Source: Perognathus longimembris pacificus (taxonomy: Eukaryota; Chordata; Mammalia; Rodentia; Heteromyidae). From it: a stretch of 64,000 nt of DNA. Shown in pieces: positions 1 through 11,224 of this stretch. The stretch spans positions 2,399,501 through 2,463,500 of the forward strand of contig NC_063171.1 of assembly GCF_023159225.1 (NCBI RefSeq), read 5' to 3'. The position numbers and the translations under genes are program-made. A model generated the notes under the pieces. That model made no database searches, was not told where the DNA came from, and saw nothing but the letters and a program-made list of their open reading frames with translations. Position 1 is the stretch's first letter. The number at the start of each line of letters is the position of its first letter.

Positions 1-1239
1 AGGAGCATAGACTCACCTATTTTATTCTCCTAATAGTAATTCATAGTAATTAGTAGTAATTGGCCATATTTACAGTAAATGCACTGTCTTAGTGAACAAG
101 TGAACACATAATGAGAACCACAAGCAAAATTCATTTTCTGAAAATGCTTAATGATAAATACACCTCCTAGTTAGGATGGAACTGGAGATACCATCCTTTA
201 CCTTTCTAAATAATTTTACTCGGAAATAAATAACACTTCTTTTTTAATGTGCAAAAAAGTAATTCAACTAAAAATTGAATTTTAAAAACACTTTTAAGAT
301 GTGTTATCTTGCAACTGAGAGAATGATGGGAATTAATTAGAAATTAAAAAGTGTACCTCAAATTATTTATTTTAAAATTAACAGATGATGAGTAGTCTCA
401 TCACTGAAATGGAATCTGTCACTTGAAAGTAGCTGAAAAATACTCAAGCAAATTAAATGGGCCTCCTATACTTTGAGCTGGTATTCATTTTACCTCATTT
501 ATATTAATGTAAAGCAAATCATCACAGAAGTGAATGTGTAGCAGCATTTGTTGGTAAATTCCACTTAATCTCCTGGCAGTATTATAGACATTTCATTAAT
601 TATGCTGTTAGACACAGCATTAAATCACTTACTGAAAACCTTCCTCTTAATGTAGACCTTAATTTTGGCCACTATCAAAAGAATGCTCCGTGTTAAAGAA
701 CCATCAAAATATTGATTTGAAATTTCAAGTCTAATTGGCTATTTCACAATTACATTATCTAGGGAAAGAAATGGCTGGCAACGTTTGTCATTTCTGGACA
801 ATTATTCTCACAAGAGAAAAGAAGATAAAGCTGCAGATCAATTACATGTTAGATATCCTGACTACTGAGTGATCACCTGTTTTAGCAACAATTTATTTCC
901 TTCTGTTACAATATAAAGTTAACTCTTAAACCAGAAATATGGGATCACAATTGATAAGAGATTTATGATGTTAAAAATCAATTTTTGTACCCACTTCTCC
1001 AAGACATATACTGAAGTAGAAAATATCATTTGTAATACATCAGGAGCATCACAAGCACAGACATATTGCCATGATTTATTGAATTTACTATGTTAAAATA
1101 TGCTATGACTTGGGGAAACATGCTTTTCTTTCAGTCTTTATAAATTTTTAAATTTTAAATAAAATCATAGTAATGTTGAACATTATTATGATGATACAAT
1201 GGCACTTCGTCGTTACATGTCACTTGAAATACATAGTAA
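1..1239. other. AT-rich unique DNA, no gene seen
   Basis: No open reading frame of useful length, no recognisable repeat and no RNA gene were found here. The base composition is AT-rich, typical of mammalian intergenic or intronic DNA. Confidence 0.6.
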
Positions 1240-1249
1240 GACTTTTCTT

Positions 1250-1467
1250 TTCTTTTTCTTTTTTTTCTTTTTTTCGCCGTCCTGGGCCTTGGACTCAGGG
1301 CCTGAGCACTGTCCCTGGCTTCTTCCCGCTCAAGGCTAGCACTCTGCCACCTGAGCCACAGCGCCCCCTCTGGCCGTTTTCCATATATGTGGTGCTGGGA
1401 AATTGAACCAAGAGCTTCATGTGTAGGAGGCAAGCACTCTTGCCACTAGGCCATATTCCCAGCCCCC
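1250..1467 (-). repeat. Dimeric ID-like (Geo-type) SINE, antisense
   Basis: Read on the minus strand this is a tRNA/ID-like dimer: a GGGCTGGGAATATGGCCTAG head, a second ID-like monomer with the ACTTGAGCCACAGCG motif (complement), and an A-rich tail that appears here as the T-rich run at 1,250-1,275. The flanks GACTTTTCTT (1,240-1,249) and GACTTTCCTT (1,468-1,477) look like a target-site duplication with one difference, which fixes the ends. The same element recurs at 4.9, 44.0, 50.1, 51.6, 54.3 and 63.2 kb. Short ORFs across it are meaningless. Confidence 0.85.
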
Positions 1468-1477
1468 GACTTTCCTT

Positions 1478-2089
1478 AATACACAGTTTTCTCAAGCAGT
1501 AGAAGTCAGGTCTGAACATCTTAGTATATGAAATGATAAAACTGAGTCCATAATAGTTGTAGAAAATTTCTTAATTTATCCCCCTCAAATTTGCAAATAA
1601 AAGAAGAACAAAACAAGATTCAGAGATTAGACCTTTGGATTGTTGGAACTAGCTGATCATTTATCAGTTTTGGACTGGGAATTGGCTTTGCAGCAGAAAA
1701 GGAGATGCTTGTGAAGAATGTCTTGCTTTACTTCACTGTGATTTGCTGTCCTGGGATACATTACTGCTGTCCCTTCCTTCAGAAGCTTGCTCCATAGGCA
1801 TTTATGATGATATCAGTCACTTCATTTTCTGAACACAATAGGCGATAAAAAAAAACCATGCAGTTTTTCCAAACTCTGTGTAAGCTTTCTATTTTGGAAG
1901 TCATTTTGTGGTGCTGGTTCTGCATTTGCATAACAAAAACGCACATCAAATGAGTACAAGACCACAGAGAAACCTTTATCGAACGTCATCCCATGTCCAA
2001 ACTTGGAGAGGTACCCCTGTTCTCGCTTCCCGCAGCACCCTCTGCTTTCATTTTTCTGCTACGGAGAGTTCTATTCGTGTGTGTGCCAG
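1478..2089. other. Unique DNA, no gene seen
   Basis: No supported feature. A 64-codon ORF from 1,908 has no recognisable protein similarity and runs into the SINE that follows. Confidence 0.55.
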
Positions 2090-2315
2090 TACTGGAGTTT
2101 GAACTTAGGAATTGGGCACTATCACTTCACATTTTTACTGAAGGCTACTGCTCTACCACTTGAACCACAGCTCCATTTCCAACTTTTTGGTAGTCAATCA
2201 GAGATAAATTTCTTATGAACTTTCCTACCTGTCTGGCTTTGAACGGGGAGCCTCAGGATTCAGCTTCTTAAGTACCTAAGATAAGCAGTATGAGCAACTG
2301 ATGCCTGGCTCTGAC
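2090..2315 (-). repeat. B1-ID chimeric SINE, antisense, diverged
   Basis: On the minus strand the order is a B1-like left part (GGCATCAG...CTGAATCCTGAGG) and then an ID-like right part (complement of CTCTACCACTTGAACCACAG). The same order is seen in the cleaner copies at 20.3 kb and 60.1 kb. It is more diverged than the dimeric ID-like SINEs, so probably older. No clear TSD was found. Confidence 0.7.
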
Positions 2316-3198
2316 TAGTCTATTTTTAATTGCTTGCCTGATATCCTGGTGCCAATTGACTGTGAACACCGTGAGTGCAGCAATCAAATCTCTTCTTTTC
2401 GGTGATCATAATGCTTGCCTGGAACAGAGCATGTAGTTTCAATCAATCCTAATCTGCACCAAAACACAGAACCTGCAAAATAAGTTCAAAGATGTATATC
2501 TTTATTCTATATTTGTAAGGACATGTATTGTGCTAAAACTTTAGTCAATTTATAAATACTTCACCATGAACTTTTGATTTTTATCCTGTAATCTTTCAAG
2601 CTTGGATATTTAAGCCTTGACTGTTTCTGTTTGTCTTAACCTTTCACATTCTGGTTCCTTAAAACCCACAGAGCAGAAGAAAAATCTCTCAGTCTTACAT
2701 TTATAATGCAAGGTCATATAACTAGACAATTCTATCAAGGCAACTCACAATTGTTGCTGAACTTTATAAACACCTGTCTCCAGAGAGTAAACCATCCACA
2801 AATGTAATTGTATGAAATGTTCCTCACCTATGATCTACCCTTATATTGTTTCCTCATTTGCTTTTCCTTTCATGAGAAATAAAGGAGAAAATGTGCCAGG
2901 AGGTAATCAATGAAGTTTTTAATCAAGTCTCATGATAATATCTAACCAGTAGAAAAGAATTCTTATAGCCTTATACTTAATATTATTTCACTCTACCTTG
3001 TATTTATGTCCCACTTCAACCTGTGTTGTTTAGATAGGAATGACCCCTCAAGAATGCACCTTTTATATGCTCTTGGCCTAATGAGTTTCAAAATTACAAA
3101 TTCATTTTGCCGTCAATATTTTAAAGGTATTATAACACAGTAATCACTGAAAATACTACTTTTTGAATTGAAACTGCATGTTATTTATCATACAAAAA
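2316..3198. other. Unique AT-rich DNA, no gene seen
   Basis: No long ORF, RNA gene or clear repeat recognised. Confidence 0.5.
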
Positions 3199-3728
3199 AA
3201 ACTTTCATATGGCATGTTGAAAATAATTGCAACAATGATATATATATGTATATATATGCATATATATATCACTTACTTCCATAACATGGAATTCATTTCA
3301 CTTAACATCATCTTATGTGTTCATATGGGCATAGCTACATACCAGGTGAAACAGTACCCTTTTTCTTTTCTTTTTTTACTCTCATATGCCCTTGCCATGG
3401 TTTTACCCCTGCTATCACTGTATCTGATCTTAGTATCCTGGATAATATATATGTGTGTATTGGAAATAGGAAAGGGAAAGGGAATACCAAAATGGAGAGA
3501 CAAAAGATAAAACTACAAATCATTGCAATAGTGATACTTAACAAAACCATTTGGAGTAAACCAACTCTACAACTCAAGGGGGGAGTGGAAAATGGGGAGG
3601 GGGAGGCATGGGAAAAATAAAGAAGGAGGTAACAAATTGGATAAGAAATGTACTTGCCTTTCATATGAAACTGTAACCACTCTGTTCTTCACTTTAACAA
3701 TAAAGAAAAAAAAGAAATAAACTTTCCT
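3199..3728 (+). mobile_element. 5'-truncated, 5'-inverted L1 3' end
   Basis: The right part (about 3,355-3,718) is L1 3' UTR in sense orientation, with the purine-rich GGGGGGAGTGG stretch and an AATAAAG-type end followed by an A-rich tail. The left part (about 3,209-3,345) matches another stretch of the same L1 family (compare 9,957-10,050) in the opposite orientation. This inverted-5' arrangement is the signature of twin priming. Flanks AAACTTTCAT (3,199-3,208) and AAACTTTCCT (3,719-3,728) are a probable TSD with one difference. The ORFs across this region are 3' UTR and not coding. A short AT-rich run lies at 3,237-3,270. Confidence 0.75.
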
Positions 3729-4890
3729 GTGTAAAATCAATTTTCTGTGGAAAGAGCTCTTTAAAAACAAAAAAACATAGAATTCTAGAAAAATGAACCT
3801 GGAATTTCAAGTTTGACAACTCAGAGTGTAATCATCTACCAATCATCTAGACAAATACACAAGGGGGTCATGACATGCCTGAAAAACGAGCACATTTTTC
3901 ATTGCCAAACATACATTTTATTTTACCTCTTACAAGCCACTGGGAGCCAAGAGATACATTTTTTAATTAGCTCTACCTTTTATCTTCCATTCTGAAGTGG
4001 ACATATGCCTTGAGAATGCCTTTTATGCTCTTATTTGTTTAATTTTGTTCTTCTCTTTGGTTATATTATTCATTTAATAGACATTCTTTGACTATAAGAT
4101 ATTTAAACAGAAATAATTAAATAAAACAATTTCAGCCAAGCATGATTATTTATCTTACGTATACACAGACACAAATGCAACACATGCGAGCACACTGACA
4201 GTTTAATTTCTAGCAGGATACAAAATAAGGAGCTGACAAAAAAGATGCTGGTAAGGCAAAAGTGATAAGAAATCCTAATAACTGAAGAGAGTGCAGTCTG
4301 CTTTATATATGAGTTGAGAAGTCTGGCACAGCAGCTGAAGCAAGCCAAGACCTACAGGTGATGGATACAATGAATAAGAAGGGCCAGGAGGGCAAATACC
4401 TGGTAACTGGCAGACATCAATTGGTAGAGCCACTGGGTTGGTTTCACTTTCCCGATCCTAACTGAGATTTGGGTGGGCTACATATTAATTTGCAGTAGGT
4501 TACTGATACTATTTTCCTAGATCCCTAGACCATACCAGAAGGCAAAAACCAAAGGGGAAACCACAGCACCCACAGCAAATACTTTTTACAAAAAAAGAAA
4601 ACTTGTATCCTCCAAGAATAGTATGAGTTTGAAAAATGATTGCTCCCCTTCATCTATGCCAAGTCTTCAAGTCTTTGAAGGTTTAAAAGGAAACACTATA
4701 TGCAAAGGATACTAAGTTCAATTAAGAAAAGGATTCTTAGTTTGGAAACAATTAATGGAGGTTTTAAAATCTGCATATTAAAGTATGAGAATCTATCATA
4801 TATCTTAGAAACTAAAATTTCCATGGCAGTGTTTAAAAAGGATATTCTTTATTGTTTAACAGAGATAGATGAGAGGGTACATTATTTAGG
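3729..4890. other. Unique AT-rich DNA, no gene seen
   Basis: No supported coding region or recognisable repeat. ORFs of 60-81 codons show no recognisable domain and no coding-like context. Confidence 0.5.
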
Positions 4891-5100
4891 TTCACGGAGC
4901 TGGTAATGTGTCTTAGTGGTACAGTGCTTGCCTAGCATGCATCTGAAGCCCTGGATTCCATTCCTCAGTACCACATAACTAGAAAAAGCTGGAAGTGGCC
5001 CTGTGACTCACGTGGTAGAGTACTAGCCTTGAGCAAAAGAAGCTCAGGGATACTGCCCAGGCCCTGCGTCCAAACGCTTTGACTAACCAAAAGAAAAAGT
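4891..5100 (+). repeat. Dimeric ID-like (Geo-type) SINE, sense
   Basis: Starts near GGAGCTGGTAATGTGTC and carries a first ID-like monomer with GTGCTTGCCTAGCATGC and a second with GTAGAGTACTAGCCTTGAGC. It ends in an A-rich tail just before the GGAA microsatellite, which probably expanded from that tail. It is moderately diverged and no clean TSD remains because the 3' flank is simple sequence. Confidence 0.75.
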
Positions 5101-5125
5101 ATATATCTACACACTTGAGACCTCA

Positions 5126-5336
5126 GAAAGGGAAAGCAAAGGAAAGAAAGAAAGAATGAAAGAAAGAGAGAGAGAGAGAGAAAGGAAGGAAGGAAGGAAG
5201 GAAGGAAGGAAGGAAGGAAGGAAGGAAGGAAGGAAGGAAAGAAGGAAGGAAGGAAGGAAAGAAGGAAGGAAGGAAGGAAGGAAGGGAAGGAAGGGAAGGA
5301 AGAAAGGGAAGGAAGAAAGGGAAGGAAGGAAGGAAA
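5126..5336 (+). repeat. GGAA/GAAA purine microsatellite
   Basis: An uninterrupted purine tract on the plus strand, mostly GGAA tetramers with GAAAGA and GA interruptions, about 200 bp. It directly follows a SINE tail. ORFs on both strands here (RKEGRKEG or SFLPSFLP repeats) are artefacts of the repeat. Confidence 0.95.
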
Positions 5337-5359
5337 CAGAAGAAAATTTCACAATTGAA

Positions 5360-7140
5360 TACATTAAAGAATTGGATCATCAAATTCACTCAGGAAGGCT
5401 AAGAGGCCAAATGTTCTGGAAAAGGAAGAGCAAAATTGGGTGCTTACACTTCTTGGTTTCCAAAATCACCACAAAGCCACACTGATAAGAAGAGCATGGT
5501 ACTTTTAGGTAGATATGGGTAAATAAAATAGAACTAAAACCCAGAAATAAACACTTAAATTTGTGGTCCTTGGTTCTCAATGAGGGAGCTAAGAAAATTT
5601 GACAGAAAAAAATTAATGATTTCAATATACAACATTGGACATCTACTGATAAAAGAATGACCTAACTTCGCACAGGCACAAAAATTAATTTGATGAGGGT
5701 TATACATCCAAAAGTAAGAGTTAAAACTAAAGAACTACTTCAACAACAACAAAAGTGTTAACCAAAAAATGTTAAATGGACAAAGGACTAGAATAAACAT
5801 TTCCAAATAAGATAAAAATGGTCAACAAGTTCATAGTAGTCAAATAGAATAGTCTAGCAGATGATAATTCACAGACTTTCTACAAAGGTTATGTGATTAC
5901 ATATTGTACAAAGGCCAGTCTTTTTAATAAATACCACTGGAAATAATAGGCGTCTCTATGCTGAAGAATGAAACTAGATCCTATTTCTTAACAGTTCAAA
6001 CATCACCTCAAAATATATTAAAGAGTTGCTCCAATTTATGAAATTACAAGAAGAAAAAACGGGGGGAAATAATTTAGAACTTTGGGATGGAAAAAAGTTT
6101 TTTGGAAAGGACCCAAAAGCACAGGAAAGCAAAACAAAAGATAAAAATGATTAATAATAAAGAGAGTGTAAGAGAAATAGGATCACATCAAAATAAGAAG
6201 CTTCTGCACAAAAAAGAATCAACAGAGAAGAGAGAACTTGTAGAATGAGAGAGAATAATACCAAATCATACAACCAAGATGAAGCTGAGATCCAGTACAT
6301 ACAGCAATTTCACAATCCCAGCAGCAAAGAACAAGTAACCCAATTTGAAATAGGCAATAAAACTTAACAAGTATTTTTCAAATGAAAATATTCAAGGTTA
6401 GCAGATATATGAAAAGCATTCATCACTAATCTTCAGAGATATGCAAATCAAATCCACCATGGCAAGCCCTTCACCTCAGCGGCTATAACTAATATGGAAA
6501 AAAGAATAAACCTGACAGTGTTGGCAAATGCATAGGAAAGAGGGAAACTATGTTACTCTTGGTGGAGAGGTAAGTGATTCTGGCCATTATGGAAAACAAT
6601 ATGGAAGTTCCTCAAAGAATAAAAAGTAGGGCTACACTGTGATTCAGCTCTACCACTACCAGGTATATAACCAAAGGAAATTAAACTGTCAGAGATACCA
6701 GTACTTGTGTCTTAATCACAGCACTGTTTATAATACGTAAGAAATTAAAACAGCTTAAATGTTTATCTATTAATGAATTAATAAAGACAATGGGGTGCAT
6801 GCATGCAATGAAATGCTAGTCAGCCATTAAGATGAGTGAAATCTTGTTTCTCAGGATGAAATGGGTAGAACCAGAAGCCATTATGTTATGTAAACTAAGT
6901 CACAGACAGGAAAGTCCAGCACTATCACAATCCTATGTGGAATCTAACAGCTGATCTCACAGAAGTTGAGAGTGTTGTAAAACTGGAAGCTGGGGAGTGT
7001 AGGGAGAATAGAATAGCAAAGGAAGCTTGTTCAGTGAGTACTCAATTACAGTTAGATGTATGTAGAAAGTTTTGATGTGCAAACCAATATGTATATTTTT
7101 AAAGCCTGAAGAAAATATTTTGAATACTTTCAAAATATTT
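5360..7140 (+). mobile_element. Old, diverged L1 fragment (ORF2 3' half to 3' UTR)
   Basis: Sense-strand similarity to L1 ORF2 is visible in blocks. One is near 5,485-5,500, where AAGAGCATGGTACTTTTAGG resembles the usual ORF2 AAAACAGCATGGTACTGGCA. Others are AGATATGCAAATCAAATCC (6,439 on) and the TGGAAAACAATATGGAAGTT block (about 6,590-6,610). It is full of stops and indels and clearly older than the other L1 copies here. Ends are approximate and no TSD was found. Confidence 0.65.
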
Positions 7141-7144
7141 TAAC

Positions 7145-7500
7145 CATGAAAAACAAATGATACACATTTGAAGATGCAGATATGTTTAACCTAATTTCAA
7201 CATTCTGTAATATGTACACCTACAAAAACAACATGTTACCTTATAGATACATACAATTTTTATGTTGTTACATAGTAGTTAAAAGTAAACTTACTTTTGG
7301 AAAATAGATAAATCCCAAAACATTTCAAGAAATGAGAAAAAAATGAGTCACAAAGATCCCATATTTTGTACTATCATTTGTAGGGAGTGTGCAGAAGATG
7401 TGTATCTGTAAATTAAATCACTATTTGCCTTGGGCTGGGCACAACAGAGGTGTGTGGCAGGGAGTGACTGGTAACAGGTTGAATTGTGGACTAACATATT
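7145..7500. other. Unique AT-rich DNA
   Basis: No gene or repeat recognised. Confidence 0.5.
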
Positions 7501-7504
7501 TTAA

Positions 7505-7735
7505 AATTAGCGGACACCAGTGGCACAAGCCTGTCATGCTAGCTATTTAGGAGGTAGATAAGATCCAAAGGAAGCAAAAGCAGAAAAGTTTTTTAAACTT
7601 ATTTTCCAAAATAACCAGGAAAAAGCAGGACTAGAGGTATGGTTCAAGTGATAGAGCACCAAGTGAGCAAGTGGAAAACCTTGAGTTCAAACTCCAATAC
7701 TGACTATGTGTGTGTATGTATGTATGTATACACAC
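7505..7735 (+). repeat. B1-ID-like SINE, sense, diverged, with GT/TATG tail
   Basis: The left part resembles the B1-like half (GACACCAGTGGCACAAGCCT) and the right part the ID-like half (ATGGTTCAAGTGATAGAGCA). It ends in a short TGTG/TATG simple repeat (about 7,706-7,745). No clean TSD. Confidence 0.65.
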
Positions 7736-8870
7736 ACATATATGTTTGTATTTGTATTCTAAAATTTTATTTTAGTGATTAAACAATAATTTCTAAATTT
7801 GGTAAAATGACTGAATTTTATTCTTTAGATAAACTTAAAGTATATTGAATATGCTTCAATAAAACATTACAATCAGTCTTCACACTAGAAAGTATTAACC
7901 AAAGAAAAACCAAAAACACTGATGCTTGACATAAGATAATAAAACGTAAAATACCATGAAGATTACAAAGACCATCTTTTAGATGGGAAAGGAATAGCCA
8001 TGGCATATTTACTTCAAAGAATCCCATCTCTTACTCTAAGATGCCTAAATAAAATTAGGCAACATAGTCCAAGTGCTAAGAAAAATAATTTGGAATCCAA
8101 AATACATATATATAAACATAAACATAACTAAACACATATATGAAGCATATAAAGAAACGAAAGTACATGGTGATTTGGAAGATATAGTTGAAAATATTGT
8201 ATTTCATGATACACTTTCTTATTAATGTGCTCAGTATCCTAGGTCTTGTGTGAAGGGGCAGTTATTTGCAGCCTTTACGCCTTTCCTTTCTGTATGCAAC
8301 TGAGGTTTATTCCTGATTGATATTACCTTTGATTCCACAAGAAAAATGAGTAAAAATAGGAATGCAATCACTTCTGAAAGCTTCATGGGACCAAAGCAAA
8401 AATGTAAAATTTAGAAAATGAACTCAAACCAAACAAAAGACAAAGAAAAGTGTCAGGACAATCAATCAATCGATCAATCAGTGTAAATAGAAAGCTTGAT
8501 ATGAACAAGGATTGATGCTGTTAGTTAGCTTCTGTTATCTTCACAGGTAAAGAAGCAAAACCAAGAGATTGTCAAACTAAGAAAAGTTACAACAAGTACT
8601 AATGGACAGTCACAAAATGTTGGGCAAAAAATAAAAATGACTTTTAAATCAATGTTGTGAGTCACAAAACAAGTCAAAACCATCAGTAACTTCTAAAACA
8701 TAAATTATGACTATAATTTTGGGACTGAAGCTAGTACTTCTTTGAAGGGAAAATCTAATGTGTGTACTCTGGAAAGGGGAGAACAAAGTTATGGAAACAT
8801 TTATGTCCTGATGTTAAGGATAGGCAGGGTGTGTTTCAGGTAAAAGGCTCTAATTCACATTGAAAGGATA
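7736..8870. other. Unique AT-rich DNA, no gene seen
   Basis: Contains a short tandem ATCA run (about 8,460-8,480). The 69-codon minus-strand ORF (7,818-8,027) has no recognisable feature and no sign of being a gene. Confidence 0.5.
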
Positions 8871-9118
8871 TGTCCCGGCCATCCCAGGGGACCATGCGGA
8901 GATAATCACAGACAGGAGAAGAAAGTTCATAAGCAGGTTTATTAGTGGGGCCATAGTTCCCACAGAAGAGGGATCTGCACCTTATACAGGTAGCAGCTTC
9001 TCTCTCTGCGGGGAAAGGGGAAGCAGATAGGTAGTGAGTAGGAGTGGCTCATTAGGTATGGGTGGATCTGGGGGCTAATGGGAGGAGCTGAGGACTTGAG
9101 GCTAAGGAAATGCTAACA
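8871..9118 (-). mobile_element. Probable LTR fragment, antisense
   Basis: GC-richer than its surroundings, starting TGTCCCGGCC. It contains TTTATTAG (8,938-8,945), which read on the minus strand is an AATAAA polyadenylation signal, and CTTATACAGG nearby, which could mirror a TATA box. This layout suggests a solo or truncated retroviral LTR in minus orientation. No TSD was identified, so the right end is approximate and the call is tentative. Confidence 0.45.
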
Positions 9119-9566
9119 CAAATCAAGAAACTATAGGTAATATTAAGTGCAACTTCAGAGCCTCTTTCCCGACAACATCCTACACACATTAACAGCCTGA
9201 ATTCTACATGCATAATCTGAATCGTGAACAGGGAAAAGGTAGCATTTCAGAATTGTAATTTTTTTTTCTGTAAGCCTTCCTAATGAGCACAGTGTAAATC
9301 TCATACAATAATTATGGAACCCTAAAGTTTGGGTCAAGTTAAAAAAATATTAGCATTCCTAATAGTTTCCTCTTTTAAGTCTTCCTGTCACCAAGGTAAT
9401 ACTGCCAGTATCTTGAGTTTGTATAAGGGAGAAATTGAGCTCTGTGATAATTGTCTTGACATTTTTATACTGAAAAGGAAAGATTATAATGATAAAGACT
9501 AATATAAATGTTGACATTTAACAAAATGCTGTAAAAGAAAATTTTATTATACTTCATTGACTACTT
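9119..9566. other. Unique DNA, no gene seen
   Basis: No supported feature. Confidence 0.5.
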
Positions 9567-10169
9567 ACCAATTGATTTCTTTTTTAAAAATTTTTATTAT
9601 CAAACTGATGTACAGAGAGGTTACAGTTTCATATGTTAGGCATTGGATACATTTCTTGTACTGTTTGTTACCTTGTCCCTCATTCCCCCCTCCTCACTCT
9701 CCCTTTCCCTTTTCCCCCCCATGAGGTGTTCAGTTCATTTACATCAAACAGTTTCGCAAGTATTGCTTTTGTAGTTGTGTGTCTTTTTTTACCCTGTATC
9801 TCTCGATTTTGATATTCTCTTTCAATTTCTTAGTTCTAATGCCAGTATACACAGTTTCCAATATACTCAGATAAGATACAGAGATAGTGTAGGTACAACC
9901 ACAGGAAGGGGATACAAGAAGGTCATCAATAATAGAAGCTACAGTTACACATAGCACGTTGAAAGTAGTTACAACAGTGATATAACAATCGTTTCCATAA
10001 CATGGAGTTCATTTCACTTAGCATCATCTTATGTGTTCATAAGGGTATAGCTATTGGGCTCTTGTGATCCTCTGCTGTAACTTGCCTCAACCTGTGCTAA
10101 TTATTCCCTATAAGGGAGACCGTAGAGTCCATGTTTCTTTGGGTCTGGCTCACTTCAACCAATGGATTT
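9567..10169 (-). mobile_element. 5'-truncated L1 3' end, antisense, with TSD
   Basis: Minus-strand L1 tail covering the last about 20 codons of ORF2, which end in a LIGNN-type C-terminus and stop at 10,097-10,099, plus about 500 bp of 3' UTR. The 3' UTR includes the purine-rich tract, seen here as a C/T-rich run at 9,676-9,722. The body is about 9,579-10,157. Flanks ACCAATTGATTT (9,567-9,578) and ACCAATGGATTT (10,158-10,169) form a TSD with one mismatch. It is close in sequence to the 3' end of the full-length L1 that follows, so it is the same family. Confidence 0.85.
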
Positions 10170-10696
10170 TTTAATAACCAAAAATAATAAATGGACCTAG
10201 CAAAAGACTCTAAGTTGCTCTTACAGAAGAGCTTCCACGGACATATTTCTCTTTCCAAGATGATGAAATTTCTCCACTGCTGTCTTGTGCTGCCCATAGA
10301 TCATGGAAACACTAAATTCAAATTGCTCAAGCTCTTTCCCCCCCCACCTTGGGTTAAAGTGGTTTGAACCGCCTGAGGTCCTTAACACACACAAATTGTT
10401 GTACAAAAATACACTGAGAATGTGAGCAATCTTGAGGTCCAATCAAAGAATATATTCATGGATCTACAGAAACTGTAGTTCTAAATTGCTTTTAAATTAT
10501 TTAAAGAGTAATCCCTCAATTGAAATGCATTTATTTTCACAGTTCGGATATAAGGTTGTCTATACATGTGATATTTTATTCTTATGTTTATAAATGTAAC
10601 AATATCAGAAGAATACTTTAGATATATTGACTTATGAAATTCTCTTGACATAGAGTTCTCTTCTTTAATTGTTAAATCTATATAGTAAATAATCCA
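10170..10696. other. Unique DNA between two L1 insertions
   Basis: No gene recognised; AT-rich apart from a short C-rich tract near 10,340. Confidence 0.5.
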
Positions 10697-11224
10697 CTGG
10701 AACTACTTTTATTTTTTTTCAAATTTTTATTATCAAACTGATGTACAGAGAGGTTACAGTTTCATACGTTAGGCATTGGATACATTTCTTGAACTGTTAC
10801 CTCGTCCCTCATTCCCCCCTCCCTCATCCTCCTTTCCCTTTCCCCCCATGAGGTGTTTAGTTCATTTACACCAAACAGTTTTGCAAGTATTGCTTTTGTA
10901 GCTGTTTGTCTTTTCTTATCCTGTGTCTCTCTATTTTGGTATTCCCTTTCAATTTCCTAGTTCTGATACCAGTATAGACAGTTTCCAATATACTCAGATA
11001 AGATTACAGAGATAGTGAAGATACAAGCACAGGAAGGTGATACAAGAACATCATCAACAGGAGAAGCTACAGATACACATAGGACGTTGAAAGCAGTTAC
11101 AACTGTGATATAACAATCGTTTCCATAACATGGAGTTCATTTCACTTAGCATCATCTTATGTGTTCATAAGGGTATAGCTATTGGGCTCTTGTGATCCTC
11201 TGCTGTAACTTGCCTAAACCTGTG

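Noticed and set aside
5107..5485. ORFs of 85-109 codons on both strands with RKEG or LPSF repeats
   Set aside because: They are translations of the GGAA microsatellite and disappear outside it.
8460..8482. Short ATCA tandem run considered as a repeat array
   Set aside because: Only about five units; too short to be more than minor simple sequence.
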